Shown: positions 27,856 through 36,499 of the stretch, piece by piece | How the letters are laid out: each line of letters starts with the position of its first letter | Position numbering within the stretch: position 1 is the stretch's first letter | NCBI RefSeq assembly: GCF_028623165.1 | Contig: NZ_CP117772.1 | Coordinates: forward strand, 930,001 to 994,000 | Direction: 5' to 3' | Source: Nostoc sp. UHCC 0926 | GTDB taxonomy: Bacteria; Cyanobacteriota; Cyanobacteriia; Cyanobacteriales; Nostocaceae | Length of the DNA stretch: 64,000 nt | Made by a program: the position numbers and the translations under genes | Notes under the pieces: model-generated | Databases searched by the model: none | What the model saw: the letters and a program-made list of their open reading frames with translations, nothing else | Told to the model about the DNA's origin: nothing

Positions 27856-27999
27856 GTCACTGGAGGAGTTTTGCTGTGGGCTAAGAAGCTAGGAATGCTC
27901 TTAGATAATGACCCTCTGACTGAATATATCAATGGTTTGATACAGCGACCTGCTTTTATGCGTGCCGATGAAGATTTTTATACCAAGATAGCTCCCTAG
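27856..27999 (+). pseudogene. glutathione S-transferase C-terminal fragment
   Basis: An open stretch of 47 codons ending TAG encodes LLWAKKLGMLLDNDPLTEYI, then NGLIQRPAFMRADED, the end of a GST helical domain (the P-x-x-x-x-Y-x-x-x-x-x-x-RPAF-x-R-A pattern). No start codon or thioredoxin-like half upstream. Confidence 0.6.
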
Positions 28000-28052
28000 T
28001 TTTTATCTGTTTTAGGCGATCGCTCCCATTTGGGCTAGAACTGAAAACCTTA

Positions 28053-28280
28053 TCACTCTCCATCCCTAACCTCTAACTGATAAATCCGCATTGATGGGTA
28101 TTCGTTCATCATCCGCCAGTAATATCTAACAGGCGGCGACGACACCCTACTACCGCAACGGTACAAGAAAACTAGTGCACAGGAGCGCATAGCTTTCTTC
28201 ATCATCTGCTCCAGTCTGGGGTCTGGGTTGTTGTCGTCGTACCAGATAATATGAGATTTACCCAAATATTCAGCCGTCAT
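28053..28280 (-). CDS. small hypothetical protein
   Basis: 75 residues (MTAEYLGKSHIIWYDDNNPD ... YQLEVRDGE). Mixed helix and strand, two Cys, no membrane segment. It starts 5 bases after the preceding small frame, in the same direction. I do not recognise it; the pair resembles phage-type small genes. Confidence 0.45.
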   Translation of the reverse strand: MTAEYLGKSHIIWYDDNNPDPRLEQMMKKAMRSCALVFLYRCGSRVSSPPVRYYWRMMNEYPSMRIYQLEVRDGE

Positions 28281-28284
28281 TAAA

Positions 28285-28443
28285 CTAGCTCTTTAGCCAT
28301 TCCATAACTGATTGAATTTGGTCTGGCTCTACGCCGCAGCTTTGTTGTCCGTAGCTATCAATTGTTGGTTAGGCTGGTTTGGGTTTGAGAAAGTTTAAGA
28401 ATGGAATGACGATGAGAAACGCAACTATTAATAGGGTTCCCAT
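28285..28443 (-). pseudogene. 51-residue small membrane protein with an in-frame stop
   Basis: The frame MGTLLIVAFLIVIPFLNFLK then PKPA meets TAA, and continues without shift as PTIDSYGQQSCGVEPDQIQS then VMEWLKS to a TAG at 28285. One C-to-T change (CAA to TAA) would explain it. Alternatively the first 24 residues are a complete tiny membrane peptide. Confidence 0.4.
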
Positions 28444-28536
28444 TTAATGAGGTGCGTTGCCTAGCTTGGGCAAGAAAGCACGATCGCGATTTTTAGGTGA
28501 CGTTGGGAATATCCTAGCGTAGTTCCTCCGCCATAA

Positions 28537-28560
28537 AAAAGCCCCTCTGAAGGGGCTTTT
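28537..28560. terminator. bidirectional intrinsic terminator
   Basis: Stem AAAAGCCCCT / AGGGGCTTTT with loop CTGA, A-run on one side and T-run on the other, the classical rho-independent form for either strand. It lies upstream of the small frames at 28.0-28.4 kb, in the 28.4-28.9 kb gap. Confidence 0.82.
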
Positions 28561-28946
28561 GATGTGGTTTATGTTTCTTCCAAGAACTTTATAGGATGAT
28601 TGATTCAGGTTCGGTATAAGGATTTCTGTATATCTGCCCATAGTAGCAACTGAATCAGCGGATGCTTTGAGCGATGCCTGCTTTGGGCTACGCCTACGCT
28701 GACTCTTCAAAATCGCTTCACAACAACTGAATCAATCTACTGATTTTCACTACTATGAGCGATCGCTTCCCCGTTGCTTTCGTTTCCTCGTTTGTATTTT
28801 ATGAGGGCGATCGCCCCTGGTACAGCTTTGACTCTAAGAATTTTTAAGTTACTTTCTGCCTCCAATTTGCATTTCTTGCTGGCGCATGGGCATAGCATCA
28901 ATTTGTTTAAAATATTGCTGTCGCTTCGACTGGTGTAGTGTCTTGG
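28561..28946. other. intergenic with interspersed repeat
   Basis: No gene seen. A GCGATGCCTGCTTTGGGCTA-type interspersed repeat lies at about 28672-28705; related copies occur at about 37581, 58292 and 63049. HIP1-like sites at 28759 and 28805. Confidence 0.45.
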
Positions 28947-29119
28947 CGCTTAACACACCGCGCACCGTCAAAATCGACATCAGCAACATAGCTCCTGGAA
29001 CCCTTGCCACCTTATACTTTGACCTACTAGGCTTCGGTGCAAAAGATGGCAAAGTGATCATTGATAACGTCATACTACTAGACAAAGACCTGATTAGCCC
29101 AACAGCGATCGCGGAATAA
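28947..29119 (+). pseudogene. C-terminal fragment of a large repeat-type surface protein
   Basis: Encodes VKIDISNIAPGTLATLYFDL, LGFGAKDGKVIIDNVILLDK and a short end. This is the look of the last domain of cyanobacterial calcium-binding/adhesin-like proteins (ISGIAPGTEATLYFDL pattern). No upstream continuation; likely a remnant. Confidence 0.5.
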
Positions 29120-29174
29120 AGATTTACGGAGCGGACTCCAAGCAGAGGTTGTCATGACTGCGGTATGCACGTAT

Positions 29175-30491
29175 TTACTTCAGCATTCGAGGAGCCGGGC
29201 CACGAGTGGTATCCAGTCCTGATACTCGTGGTAGAGTGATCGTTTTGCCTGTTTGTGCCGCTTCGTAAATCAACGCTATTAGTTTTTGGTCTTGCAAGCC
29301 TTCTTCCCCAGGTGTATGGGGTTGCTTGTTTCCAATCACACAATCTGCCATGTGATCAATTTCCAAGGCAAACTGATTCTTCTCACCTATCCGCACTTCG
29401 CTGACGTTTTCTGCCATGCTGTTTGTTGGCGATTTGTGCGAAATCATCATCCGCAAACCGTTGTAAAAGAACCCCGGATCGAGTTGTGCCCAGGCATCAG
29501 AGCCGAAGACGCGAAACCGCCGCGCTTCGTGAAAGCCGTAGCTAGTGGAGCAAATCGCTAGCACTCCACTGGGAAACCGCAGCTGAAAGGTAACGCTTTC
29601 TTCCACCTCTTTAAAGCGTGGATCGCCAGGGGTGGTGAAGCTTTGGGCGCTAATTGCGATCGGTTCTTCTCCCGTCAAATAACGAGTTGCATTGAGGCAA
29701 TAAACTCCTACATCTGGCAAACAGCCACCTCCAGCTAGAGCGCGTTTCAACCGCCACTGGTTTAAGTCACCGCCCTGATTTTGTCCGTTATCTGCCTGAA
29801 TCACTTTCAGAGTTCCCAATTCTTTGCTGCGGATCATCTGAATCATGGCGCGATGGTGCGGCTCATACTGGCAGCGATAAGCAATCATCAGCTTGCGATC
29901 GGCTTGTTTGCACGCGTCGATCATCTGTTGAGCATCTTCGACCGTGGTTGCCATTGGCTTCTCACACAAAATGTGCTTCCCTGCTTTAGCACCACGCACC
30001 GTATATTCTCGATGCATACTGTTGGGCAATACAATATAAATTACATCAACATCTGGATTGTTGCGGAGATTGTCGTAATTCTGATAATTGTAAACGTTCT
30101 GCGGTTTAATGCCATACTGCTGGGCAACTTGATTCGCTTTGGCAGCATCGCTACTAACTAATGCAGTTGGCTTTGCTAGCTTACATTCTGCAAACGCAGG
30201 CATGATTTCTTCCAATGCCAGTCTGCCCAGTCCAACGATCGCAAATCCCAACCGTCGCTCTGGGGGCAATGCAGTCGGAGGCCCACCTGTATCGACCTCT
30301 GTCTTTTCCGAAATCGGCGCAAATTCAATCTGAGGCGGCAGAGTTCCTCCGTGTGGCGTGGCTTGCCCAGTCGGCTGTTGGGCGGTAACCTCTTCGCCCA
30401 TACTACCAAGTGCGACGGCTGAAATGGCTCCTAATCCAGCAGTAGTCAGTATTTGACGACGAGAAAATTCTCCTTTAAACAATTCAGACAT
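29175..30491 (-). CDS. Gfo/Idh/MocA-family oxidoreductase with Tat signal
   Basis: 438 residues. The N terminus FSRRQILTTAGLGAISAVAL is a twin-arginine signal, so the protein is probably periplasmic, as in glucose-fructose oxidoreductases. Rossmann domain starts LGFAIVGLGRLALEEIMPAF (about residue 80) and has the family's EKPMATTVEDAQQMIDAC with the catalytic Lys, then CLPDVGVYCLNATRYL in the C-terminal domain (Asp-His-type active site has D-x-G-x-Y here). Substrate likely a sugar; not known. RBS region AAGGAAC precedes the ATG. Confidence 0.92.
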   Translation of the reverse strand: MSELFKGEFSRRQILTTAGLGAISAVALGSMGEEVTAQQPTGQATPHGGTLPPQIEFAPISEKTEVDTGGPPTALPPERRLGFAIVGLGRLALEEIMPAFAECKLAKPTALVSSDAAKANQVAQQYGIKPQNVYNYQNYDNLRNNPDVDVIYIVLPNSMHREYTVRGAKAGKHILCEKPMATTVEDAQQMIDACKQADRKLMIAYRCQYEPHHRAMIQMIRSKELGTLKVIQADNGQNQGGDLNQWRLKRALAGGGCLPDVGVYCLNATRYLTGEEPIAISAQSFTTPGDPRFKEVEESVTFQLRFPSGVLAICSTSYGFHEARRFRVFGSDAWAQLDPGFFYNGLRMMISHKSPTNSMAENVSEVRIGEKNQFALEIDHMADCVIGNKQPHTPGEEGLQDQKLIALIYEAAQTGKTITLPRVSGLDTTRGPAPRMLK

Positions 30492-30753
30492 TGTGGTTCC
30501 TTAATGATGATATGTCGGATTTATACAAGTCCGCTTAAATAACTGTCAACATAATTCGTAATTGATAATTCCTAATTCGTAGTTGCAATTTAATTACGTT
30601 AGCGCAGCGTTATCCGCCTACTCCTGCAAAGAAGCAAGCTACGTGCAGCGTCTCGTAGAGAGCGTTATTACGAATTACAAATTAGTAATTATTTGGTCAT
30701 TGCGATCGTTCGCTCTTAGTACAGCATTTCATTAATTCGTAGCAAATAAATGA

Positions 30754-30920
30754 AATGCCAATGTATCCGTCTACAATGCCAATGTGTCCGTCTGTAATGC
30801 CAATGCGTCCATCTGCAATGGCAATGTCTCCATCTGCAATGCAATGTATCTGTCTACAATGCCAATGCGTCCATCTGCAATGGCAATGTGTCCGTCTGCA
30901 ATGGCAATGTGTCCCTCTGC
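30754..30920 (+). repeat. 21-bp tandem array A (8 units)
   Basis: Unit AATGCCAATGTGTCCGTCTG plus C, 21 bases, variants at a few positions; one unit (30838) is 20 bases. The surrounding gap 30492-31055 has no gene; it also holds short inverted fragments around 30541-30700 (AATTCGTAATTG / repeat-like GCGTCTCGTAGAGAGCG). Confidence 0.88.
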
Positions 30921-31055
30921 ATTTAAAAACGCTACGATTTATATGCGAGACTGTACCTAGCGTTCCCGCAGGGTAGGAAAGTAATCCCAAAAACCCTGCC
31001 ATTGTGTCGTTTCACTCGTAATTGATTAATTACGTGTAATTCGCCGGACATCATA

Positions 31056-31721
31056 TTACGGGGTACTGGTTGAAGTTGGGGTGCTAGTTGGAGTTGGGGT
31101 ACTGGTTGAAGTTCCAGAATTAACAAGGGAACGAACCTGTTCCAGGTGTTCTTGGAGGGTTGGTAGCGCTTGAGCCGCAAATGCTTTCACGTCGGGATCT
31201 TGTCCCTTTTGAGCTTCACTTTGAAATGCAGCTACATCCTTTTCATGATCTTGAAGCATCACATTCAGATATTGGCGATCAAAGTTAGTACCAGATAGCT
31301 TAGATAAGCGTTGCTTAACTTGCTGATTTTTTCTACCAATAGTAGTTGGCAGCGTGACACCTTTTTGAGTCGCTAACTGTTTGAGTTGATCGTTCACTGG
31401 GGTGTGATCATCAACCATATGCTGTCCATACTGTTTTACTTCATTACTAGTTCCACGTTGTGATGCCAATTGTCCTAGTTGGACTTCTGCTAAACCCCCT
31501 TGAGCAGCTTCAGTCATGAACTTTTTGTCTGAAGAACTGAGGGAATTTTGCCCTGATGCAGTTGGTGACGCATTTGGTGATGGACTCTCTGTCCTTTGCA
31601 CAGACTGAGCAGCTGGAACTTCTGATGTATTCTGGTCATGCGGAGTAGTTGGTGTGCAACCAGTCGCCATAGATAAAGCGATCGCTACTAAACCAGTTGA
31701 AAATATTTTGAAGTTAGGCAT
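31056..31721 (-). CDS. DUF4142 lipoprotein
   Basis: 221 residues. Signal peptide with lipobox-like SMATGC (Cys 22). After a Ser/Pro/Thr-rich spacer (residues 25-65) comes the DUF4142 four-helix region, ferritin-like (SSSDKKFMTEAAQGGLAEVQ; QYGQHMVDDHTPVNDQL; VMLQDHEKDVAAFQSEA). The C-terminal 20 residues are a Thr-Pro-Ser repeat coming from a short DNA repeat (31058-31108). Family members are predicted periplasmic/outer envelope proteins; function unknown, often stress related. Confidence 0.9.
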   Translation of the reverse strand: MPNFKIFSTGLVAIALSMATGCTPTTPHDQNTSEVPAAQSVQRTESPSPNASPTASGQNSLSSSDKKFMTEAAQGGLAEVQLGQLASQRGTSNEVKQYGQHMVDDHTPVNDQLKQLATQKGVTLPTTIGRKNQQVKQRLSKLSGTNFDRQYLNVMLQDHEKDVAAFQSEAQKGQDPDVKAFAAQALPTLQEHLEQVRSLVNSGTSTSTPTPTSTPTSTSTP

Positions 31722-31772
31722 ATCAATGTTTTCCTGAAATAAAAGTGTATTTTCTAATGCAGAAATTTGCAG

Positions 31773-32660
31773 TTATGATTCAACCGTCACTCCTGCTTCC
31801 AATTCCAAAGCTTTAATGAATGCTGATGCATTTTCTTCCCCCCATCCTTGATTAACTGCTGTTTTAATGGTTTCTCTGACAATTGCGGCAGCAGGCATTG
31901 GAGAATTTAAATCTTGGGCAAATCGAGCGATCAAATTGGCATCTTTGAGCAAATTCTTTAACGCAAAACTCGGCGTGAAATCGCGATTTACGAGCGTCTT
32001 GCCCATGCCGTCAAAAATCGGAGAGCGAAAATCTACCACATGCAGCACATCAAGAACGTCTTGTGTATTAAGTCCGGCTTTGGTTGCCAGAATCAGCGCT
32101 TCCCCTAACGCTTCGATTTGGGTTGCCACAATCGAATTACCGATGAGTTTCATCGATGCACCTTTGCCAGTGTCGCCTAGATAATGGATCGTTTCGCTCA
32201 ACGGCTCTAAAATTGGTTTGACTTGCTCAAATACCTCCCGCTTGCCACCAACGACAATCCACAATCCCCCAGCGGCGGATTCGTTTTTACTGCCAAAAAC
32301 GGGAGCATCAAGAAATTCGACCTGCTTTTCGGCATAGGCTGCGGCTTCTCGACGCGAGGTATCAGGATGAACTGTACTCATATCGATCGCAATTTGTCCC
32401 GATCGCACGTTCGATAAAATGCCATCTTTCCCAAAGACAACCTCTTCAATCGCATTGTCATTCGAGAGCGAGTAGAGAATCGCCTCGGCATTCTCTACGG
32501 CTTGTGCTGGTGTTTGTGCTTGTGTTGCACCTTGTTCAACCAGAGGTTTACAGGACTCTAGACTACGATTCCAAACGCTCAGATCGTAGCCCGCTTTGAG
32601 CAAGTTGGTTGCCATCCCACTGCCCATGATGCCGAGTCCCAAATACGCAATGCGTTTCAT
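31773..32660 (-). CDS. beta-hydroxyacid dehydrogenase (GlxR/GarR-like NAD(P)-dependent reductase)
   Basis: 295 residues. Rossmann start [20 protein letters not shown], substrate loop [20 protein letters not shown], catalytic Lys in [14 protein letters not shown] (about residue 170), C-terminal helical domain. The family includes glyoxylate/succinic-semialdehyde reductases and 3-hydroxyisobutyrate dehydrogenase. It is monocistronic or follows the DUF4142 gene's strand with 51 bases between; no pathway partner is obvious. Confidence 0.92.
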   Translation of the reverse strand: MKRIAYLGLGIMGSGMATNLLKAGYDLSVWNRSLESCKPLVEQGATQAQTPAQAVENAEAILYSLSNDNAIEEVVFGKDGILSNVRSGQIAIDMSTVHPDTSRREAAAYAEKQVEFLDAPVFGSKNESAAGGLWIVVGGKREVFEQVKPILEPLSETIHYLGDTGKGASMKLIGNSIVATQIEALGEALILATKAGLNTQDVLDVLHVVDFRSPIFDGMGKTLVNRDFTPSFALKNLLKDANLIARFAQDLNSPMPAAAIVRETIKTAVNQGWGEENASAFIKALELEAGVTVES

Positions 32661-32847
32661 AATTATGTTCTAGATGGTATCTTACTTCAAGGAAATAGCG
32701 AGACTTTTAGCACACAGCAAGTGTGTTGAAGTCAGGCAGTTTGTACCCCCCTTCACATCATCGAAGTTTTGAAAATAAATACATCTTCCAATTGATAGAC
32801 TCGCTAGCAATCAAGATAGAGACAGCAATAAATCACCTAGCTTTTTT

Positions 32848-32939
32848 AGGACTTACGCACACTCTACGAATTTTTGGCGTCCTTGGCGTCTTGGCGGTTC
32901 GATAGATTAAGCTTTTTAGCAATTCTTTGCGTAAGTCCT
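32848..32939. repeat. 92-bp MITE-like element (family 3)
   Basis: Perfect 12-base terminal inverted repeats AGGACTTACGCA / TGCGTAAGTCCT. No clean target duplication. A shorter degenerate relative (TAGGGACTTAGCCGCA ... GTGCGTAAGTCCTA) is at about 44733-44782. The rest of the gap 32661-33124 has an interspersed palindromic repeat (about 32970-33036, CTCTACGAGACGCTGCGCG) and no gene. Confidence 0.75.
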
Positions 32940-33124
32940 GTTTTTGTGAAAATGCATCAGTTAAGTAACAGCGTAGGCGTAGCCCGCACTTCTCTACGAG
33001 ACGCTGCGCGTAGCTTACTTCCCTGTAGGGATACGGCATGGTTCGACTGCGCTCACCAGCCTCTCAGTGACCTCCGTAGACATCGCTGTTTGCATAAAAA
33101 AACAGTCAAATATAGTATTAATCT

Positions 33125-34192
33125 TTACCCAAGATAAGCTGGATTCATAGCTGTACTGTCATTTTGGGTTGTGGTCTTATATCGTTCGTACTGCCCTTTA
33201 GCCGCTGCCTCACGGGTACGCGCTAACAGTGCTGTAACTCGTGCCTGATCCATTGGCTTAAAGGTGCGGACTGCTTCAAACGCCTGGTCTAAAATTCTCA
33301 TGCTATCGATGCCCGTAATTACGACTGAGGTTGGCAAATTCATTGCGTAGTGCAGGCACTCGATCGCACTAACAGTGTTGCTTCTGAGAATGTAAGACTC
33401 CCCGATCGATTTCATTCCTAGCACACCAATGTTGTTTTTCACTAGCACAGGTAAAACCTGATGTTCAAAACTTCTAAAATGAGCATCCATAACATTTAAT
33501 GGCATCTGCACAGTATCGAAGCGGAAACCATTTTGTGTGGCAGTTTCCAACATCTGAAGGTGAATCAGGGGATTCTTGTGTCCTGTGAAACCGATATAGC
33601 GAATTTTGCCTGCCTTCTGCGCCTCGACGACTGCCTCCATCGCACCGCCAGGAGCAAAGATGCGATCAGGGTCTTCAAAGCGCAGTATTTCATGATGCTG
33701 CACTAAATCAATGTGATCGACCTGCAAATCTTTAAGCGATTCATCAATCTGCATCTTCGCAGCACCTTTAGTGCGACCATCGATTTTCGTCATTAGGAAG
33801 ACCTTTTGGCGATAACCATCCTTAAGAGCATTTCCCATCCACCGATGGCTACGTCCATTATGATAGTCCCAAGAGTTATCCATAAAGTTGATGCCGCGAT
33901 CAATGGCACTGCGGATCAGCTTGATACTTTCTTGCTCCTCTTCAATTTTTCCAATGTGAAACCCACCCAAGCCAATCGCAGATACTTGTTCTCCAGTACG
34001 TCCAAGGGTGCGATACAACATTTCGCCACGTCGAGTTGGAGTGGGTGTTTGGGCTAATAGTTGAGTCTTTTCATCAACAGGTTCTGTTTGAGCAAGGAGC
34101 GGCTGCAAAAATCCTTCCGAAACTGCAAGTCCTGCCGCTACTAATCCCGAAGCAGAAGCAGTTTTCAACAAGCTGCGTCTACTGATCTCCAT
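33125..34192 (-). CDS. aldo/keto reductase with Tat signal
   Basis: 355 residues. MEISRRSLLKTASASGLVAA is a twin-arginine signal followed by a Gln/Thr/Pro-rich spacer; the barrel begins at MLYRTLGRTGEQVSAIGLGG (about residue 58). Catalytic tetrad visible: Asp in INFMDNSWDYHNG, Tyr in the same segment, Lys in VFLMTKIDGR, His in DLVQHHE. Together with the Tat-exported Gfo/Idh protein 2.6 kb away it suggests periplasmic carbonyl or sugar reduction. Substrate unknown. Confidence 0.92.
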   Translation of the reverse strand: MEISRRSLLKTASASGLVAAGLAVSEGFLQPLLAQTEPVDEKTQLLAQTPTPTRRGEMLYRTLGRTGEQVSAIGLGGFHIGKIEEEQESIKLIRSAIDRGINFMDNSWDYHNGRSHRWMGNALKDGYRQKVFLMTKIDGRTKGAAKMQIDESLKDLQVDHIDLVQHHEILRFEDPDRIFAPGGAMEAVVEAQKAGKIRYIGFTGHKNPLIHLQMLETATQNGFRFDTVQMPLNVMDAHFRSFEHQVLPVLVKNNIGVLGMKSIGESYILRSNTVSAIECLHYAMNLPTSVVITGIDSMRILDQAFEAVRTFKPMDQARVTALLARTREAAAKGQYERYKTTTQNDSTAMNPAYLG

Positions 34193-34294
34193 AATTGTCT
34201 CCTACAAGTAACAACAGGAATGAGCCGTATAGTAGCACGGCAGTCTGCTACAAAGACTCTAACTAAGGAGTTGCTTTGTAAACATACACCGTAA

Positions 34295-34483
34295 GATGCA
34301 TTCATAACGCAAGCCGATGCATTCACAATGTAAGCCGATGCATTCACAATGTAAGCTGATGCATTCACAATGTAAGTTGATGCATTCATAATGTAAGCCG
34401 ATGCATTCATAATGTAAGCCGATGCATTCACAATGCAAGTCGATGTATTCACAATGCAAGTTGATACATTCACAATGCTTACC
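34295..34483 (+). repeat. 21-bp tandem array B (9 units)
   Basis: Nine contiguous 21-base units, type GATGCATTCACAATGTAAGC plus C, no spacers, so not a CRISPR. The frames on both strands that cross it (for example CIGLHYECIGLHYECI) are just the heptapeptide translation of the repeat. Array C at 35.4-35.8 kb has the same unit and orientation. Confidence 0.93.
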
Positions 34484-34488
34484 CTTTG

Positions 34489-34566
34489 TTTACAGCAGAA
34501 TTCAAGTATTTGAACCACATCTGTCGTAGGGGCGCAAGGCCTTGCGCCCCTACCGCCTGGTCTATT
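34489..34566. repeat. 78-bp repeat with a perfect 28-bp palindrome
   Basis: Almost identical to 63187-63264 (one difference seen). Inside, 34526-34553 is a perfect palindrome of GTAGGGGCGCAAGG and its complement. A relaxed form with a loop is at 36458-36497. As RNA it would be a very stable hairpin. Confidence 0.85.
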
Positions 34567-34886
34567 AATCTGATATCGTTGGCGCAGCCTCTCGTAGAGA
34601 AGAGAAGCAACGCCAGCCCTTGCGATCGCTGTTTCGGCTGCGAATAGTCTTTTATCAATAAAATCGATTGATGCGTTCTGCACTATTCGGCGTTGCAGTT
34701 TATGAGAAATGCGATCGCCTTTGCTTGCCCTTCACATTTCTCTACCAAGTTGTCTTACAGCAATAATTAGAGCGAATCAATGCCGTTTCATACTTGCGCT
34801 TGGGCAACACTGTAACTGTTATTAGATTGATCGGGAAATTGCTTATCTGTTCAGTTACGGGAGATGTAGAGACATTCTATGCTCCT

Positions 34887-35264
34887 TTATGTACTTGATA
34901 CCACTTTGCGGGGCGCTAAAAAGCCAAGGACAATTGCTACCAAAAACAATGCTGGAACATCACCAAACAGGTGTCCATGTTCAACAGGGTCAATTACTGC
35001 ATGTACTGTCATGATTAGCCCGTGGACTACACTTGACCAGACGGTGAACCAGATTAAACTGAGGTAAGCTTCTGGTTGCCTTGAAGCCAACAGCAAAAAG
35101 ATACCAAGCGTTGCATAAACACCAATGATCATCTGTTCGTATTCGTGCTGACTTGGTTGCCATAACCAGCCCGATGCCCAGACCTGACTTAGCGGATAGA
35201 TAAGTAGAAAAACTATTCCAAAAAGAGCCAGAGCGATTCGTAAATACTGATCGCGCCCATCCAT
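34887..35264 (-). CDS. small four-helix membrane protein
   Basis: 125 residues with four hydrophobic segments (LRIALALFGIVFLLIYPLSQ; MIIGVYATLGIFLLLAS; LSLIWFTVWSSVVHGLIMTV; LFGDVPALFLVAIVLGFLA). Conserved-looking HGLIMTVHAVIDPVEHGHLF between helices 3 and 4. It may belong to the DUF6632 group, but I am not sure of the number. It lies between 21-bp arrays B and C. Function unknown. Confidence 0.75.
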   Translation of the reverse strand: MDGRDQYLRIALALFGIVFLLIYPLSQVWASGWLWQPSQHEYEQMIIGVYATLGIFLLLASRQPEAYLSLIWFTVWSSVVHGLIMTVHAVIDPVEHGHLFGDVPALFLVAIVLGFLAPRKVVSST

Positions 35265-35412
35265 TGCTTTAACCTCCGCTATTTTATAGTCTAGTCTCTA
35301 CTAACAAAACTGGATAATTTTGTGATTGTATTCCCATTAGTGACACTTCAGCTTTGGAGTGTTAGAAATTTTAATGCTCCTCGTGGTTTAAAACTGATTC
35401 AACTGTGAGTGC

Positions 35413-35822
35413 AAGCCGATGCATTCACAATGTAATACCAATTCTCCCTAAACTTGCACTTAATGATTATTCCTTCTTCCTTGGCGTATTTGGCGTACTT
35501 GGTGAACCAGCGCTCTCCGGCGGGTTTCCCGCCGTAGGCGACTGGTGTTAGCGCAGCGTTAGCGAGTCTTCTCCCAAAGGGAGACGCTTTAGCGCAACGA
35601 GCGTCACCCGAAGGGCGGTTCGTTTAATAAAAATTAAGTGCATCTTCATAGCGAATTGGTATAAGTCAATGCATTCCCAATGCAAGCTGATACATTCATA
35701 ATGCAAGCCAATGCATTCATAATGCAAGCCGATACATTCATAATGCAAGCCGATGCATTCATAATGCAAGCCGATGCATTCATAATGCAAGTCGATGCAT
35801 TCACAATGTAAGCCGATGCATT
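35413..35822 (+). repeat. 21-bp tandem array C, interrupted by a MITE
   Basis: About nine units of the same 21-base type as array B (GATGCATTCATAATGCAAGC plus C). The first unit is split by the element at 35436-35661; removing it and one TAA restores a normal unit. The last unit ends at about 35822 as GATGCATTG. Confidence 0.9.
35436..35661. mobile_element. MITE family 1, copy 1 (226 bp)
   Basis: Ends TACCAATTC and GAATTGGTA, with a longer imperfect match (GCACTTAAT / ATTAAGTGC inside). Flanked by TAA at 35433-35435 and 35662-35664, a 3-base target duplication. Sequence looks identical to copy 2 at 42177-42402, hence recent movement. The interior carries the CCGGCGGGTTTCCCGCCG hairpin and has no coding frame. 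Confidence 0.92.
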
Positions 35823-35904
35823 GCAAAGACTTACCTTTTTTAAGCTTGCCCGATTTAAAAACTTTATCTTACTGATAGTTTTTTGGTTGTAATGGGTACA
35901 TTAA

Positions 35905-35929
35905 ATGTATACTATACCACTGTATACAT
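35905..35929. promoter_or_regulatory. dyad immediately before the 35932 gene
   Basis: ATGTATAC (35905-35912) and GTATACAT (35922-35929), perfect 8-base arms with a 9-base spacer, ending two bases before the ATG. It could be an operator or an RNA hairpin that hides the start. No Shine-Dalgarno is seen. Confidence 0.5.
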
Positions 35930-35931
35930 CT

Positions 35932-36306
35932 ATGACTATCCAAGATACAACACGCCGTTTGCGCCCTCAAACCATTAGTCAAGATATTACCTCATTCCAC
36001 GGTTTACAAACGGTTAGCACATACAACACAACTCGTGCTGATGCCTCAGCGGCAAAGTTACAGGAAGTTTATCAGGCGATGTTGATTTCTCAACAAATCG
36101 AAACCGAGAAACTAGCTTTATACCGTGCTACTTCTGATGCTGCCCGATTAGCAGAATGGGAATTTCACAATGCTGTATTAGCGATGAAAGAAGTTGTGCG
36201 CGGGCAATATGGCTCAGATAGCGATCAAGCTCAAGCGGTGGGACTGAAGAAAAAATCAGACCGCAAGCGTCCTTCCCGCAAAAAGGTAGTTGCGATGGCC
36301 AGTTAA
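35932..36306 (+). CDS. conserved hypothetical protein, basic C terminus
   Basis: 124 residues from ATG 35932 (an in-frame ATG at 35905 lies in the dyad and is less likely). Middle part is one long helix (AAKLQEVYQAMLISQQIETE ... LAEWEFHNAVLAMKEVVRG); the end is Lys/Arg/Ser-rich (KKKSDRKRPSRKKV), as in nucleic-acid-associated proteins. I do not recognise the family. Confidence 0.65.
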   Translation: MTIQDTTRRLRPQTISQDITSFHGLQTVSTYNTTRADASAAKLQEVYQAMLISQQIETEKLALYRATSDAARLAEWEFHNAVLAMKEVVRGQYGSDSDQAQAVGLKKKSDRKRPSRKKVVAMAS

Positions 36307-36457
36307 TCAACTTAATTGAGTTTGGAAATTAGCGATCGCATTTGCAGTAGTCGGCGTTGCAATTTATCACAGATGCGATCGCACCATTCCTTAAAGCTCA
36401 ACGGCAGCAATTAAGGGACTGACAAAAAATAAATTATCCAAAATTATTTGTACATTT

Positions 36458-36497
36458 GTAGGGGCACAAGTAGAGGCGCAAAACCTTGCGCCCCTAC
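36458..36497. terminator. repeat-type hairpin at the end of the CDF gene
   Basis: GTAGGGGC...GCGCCCCTAC stem, a relaxed copy of the palindrome at 34526 and 63223, ending just before the stop codon region of the minus-strand transporter gene. It may stop or protect that transcript; no T-run follows. Confidence 0.45.
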
Positions 36498-36499
36498 TG

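Noticed and set aside
34259-34683. Two minus-strand frames rich in CIGLHYE-like heptads (also 35548-35826)
   Set aside because: They are plain translations of the 21-bp arrays and end in unrelated flanks; no start signal or conservation argument.
34295-35822. CRISPR array
   Set aside because: Units are contiguous with no unique spacers, and no cas gene is in the window.
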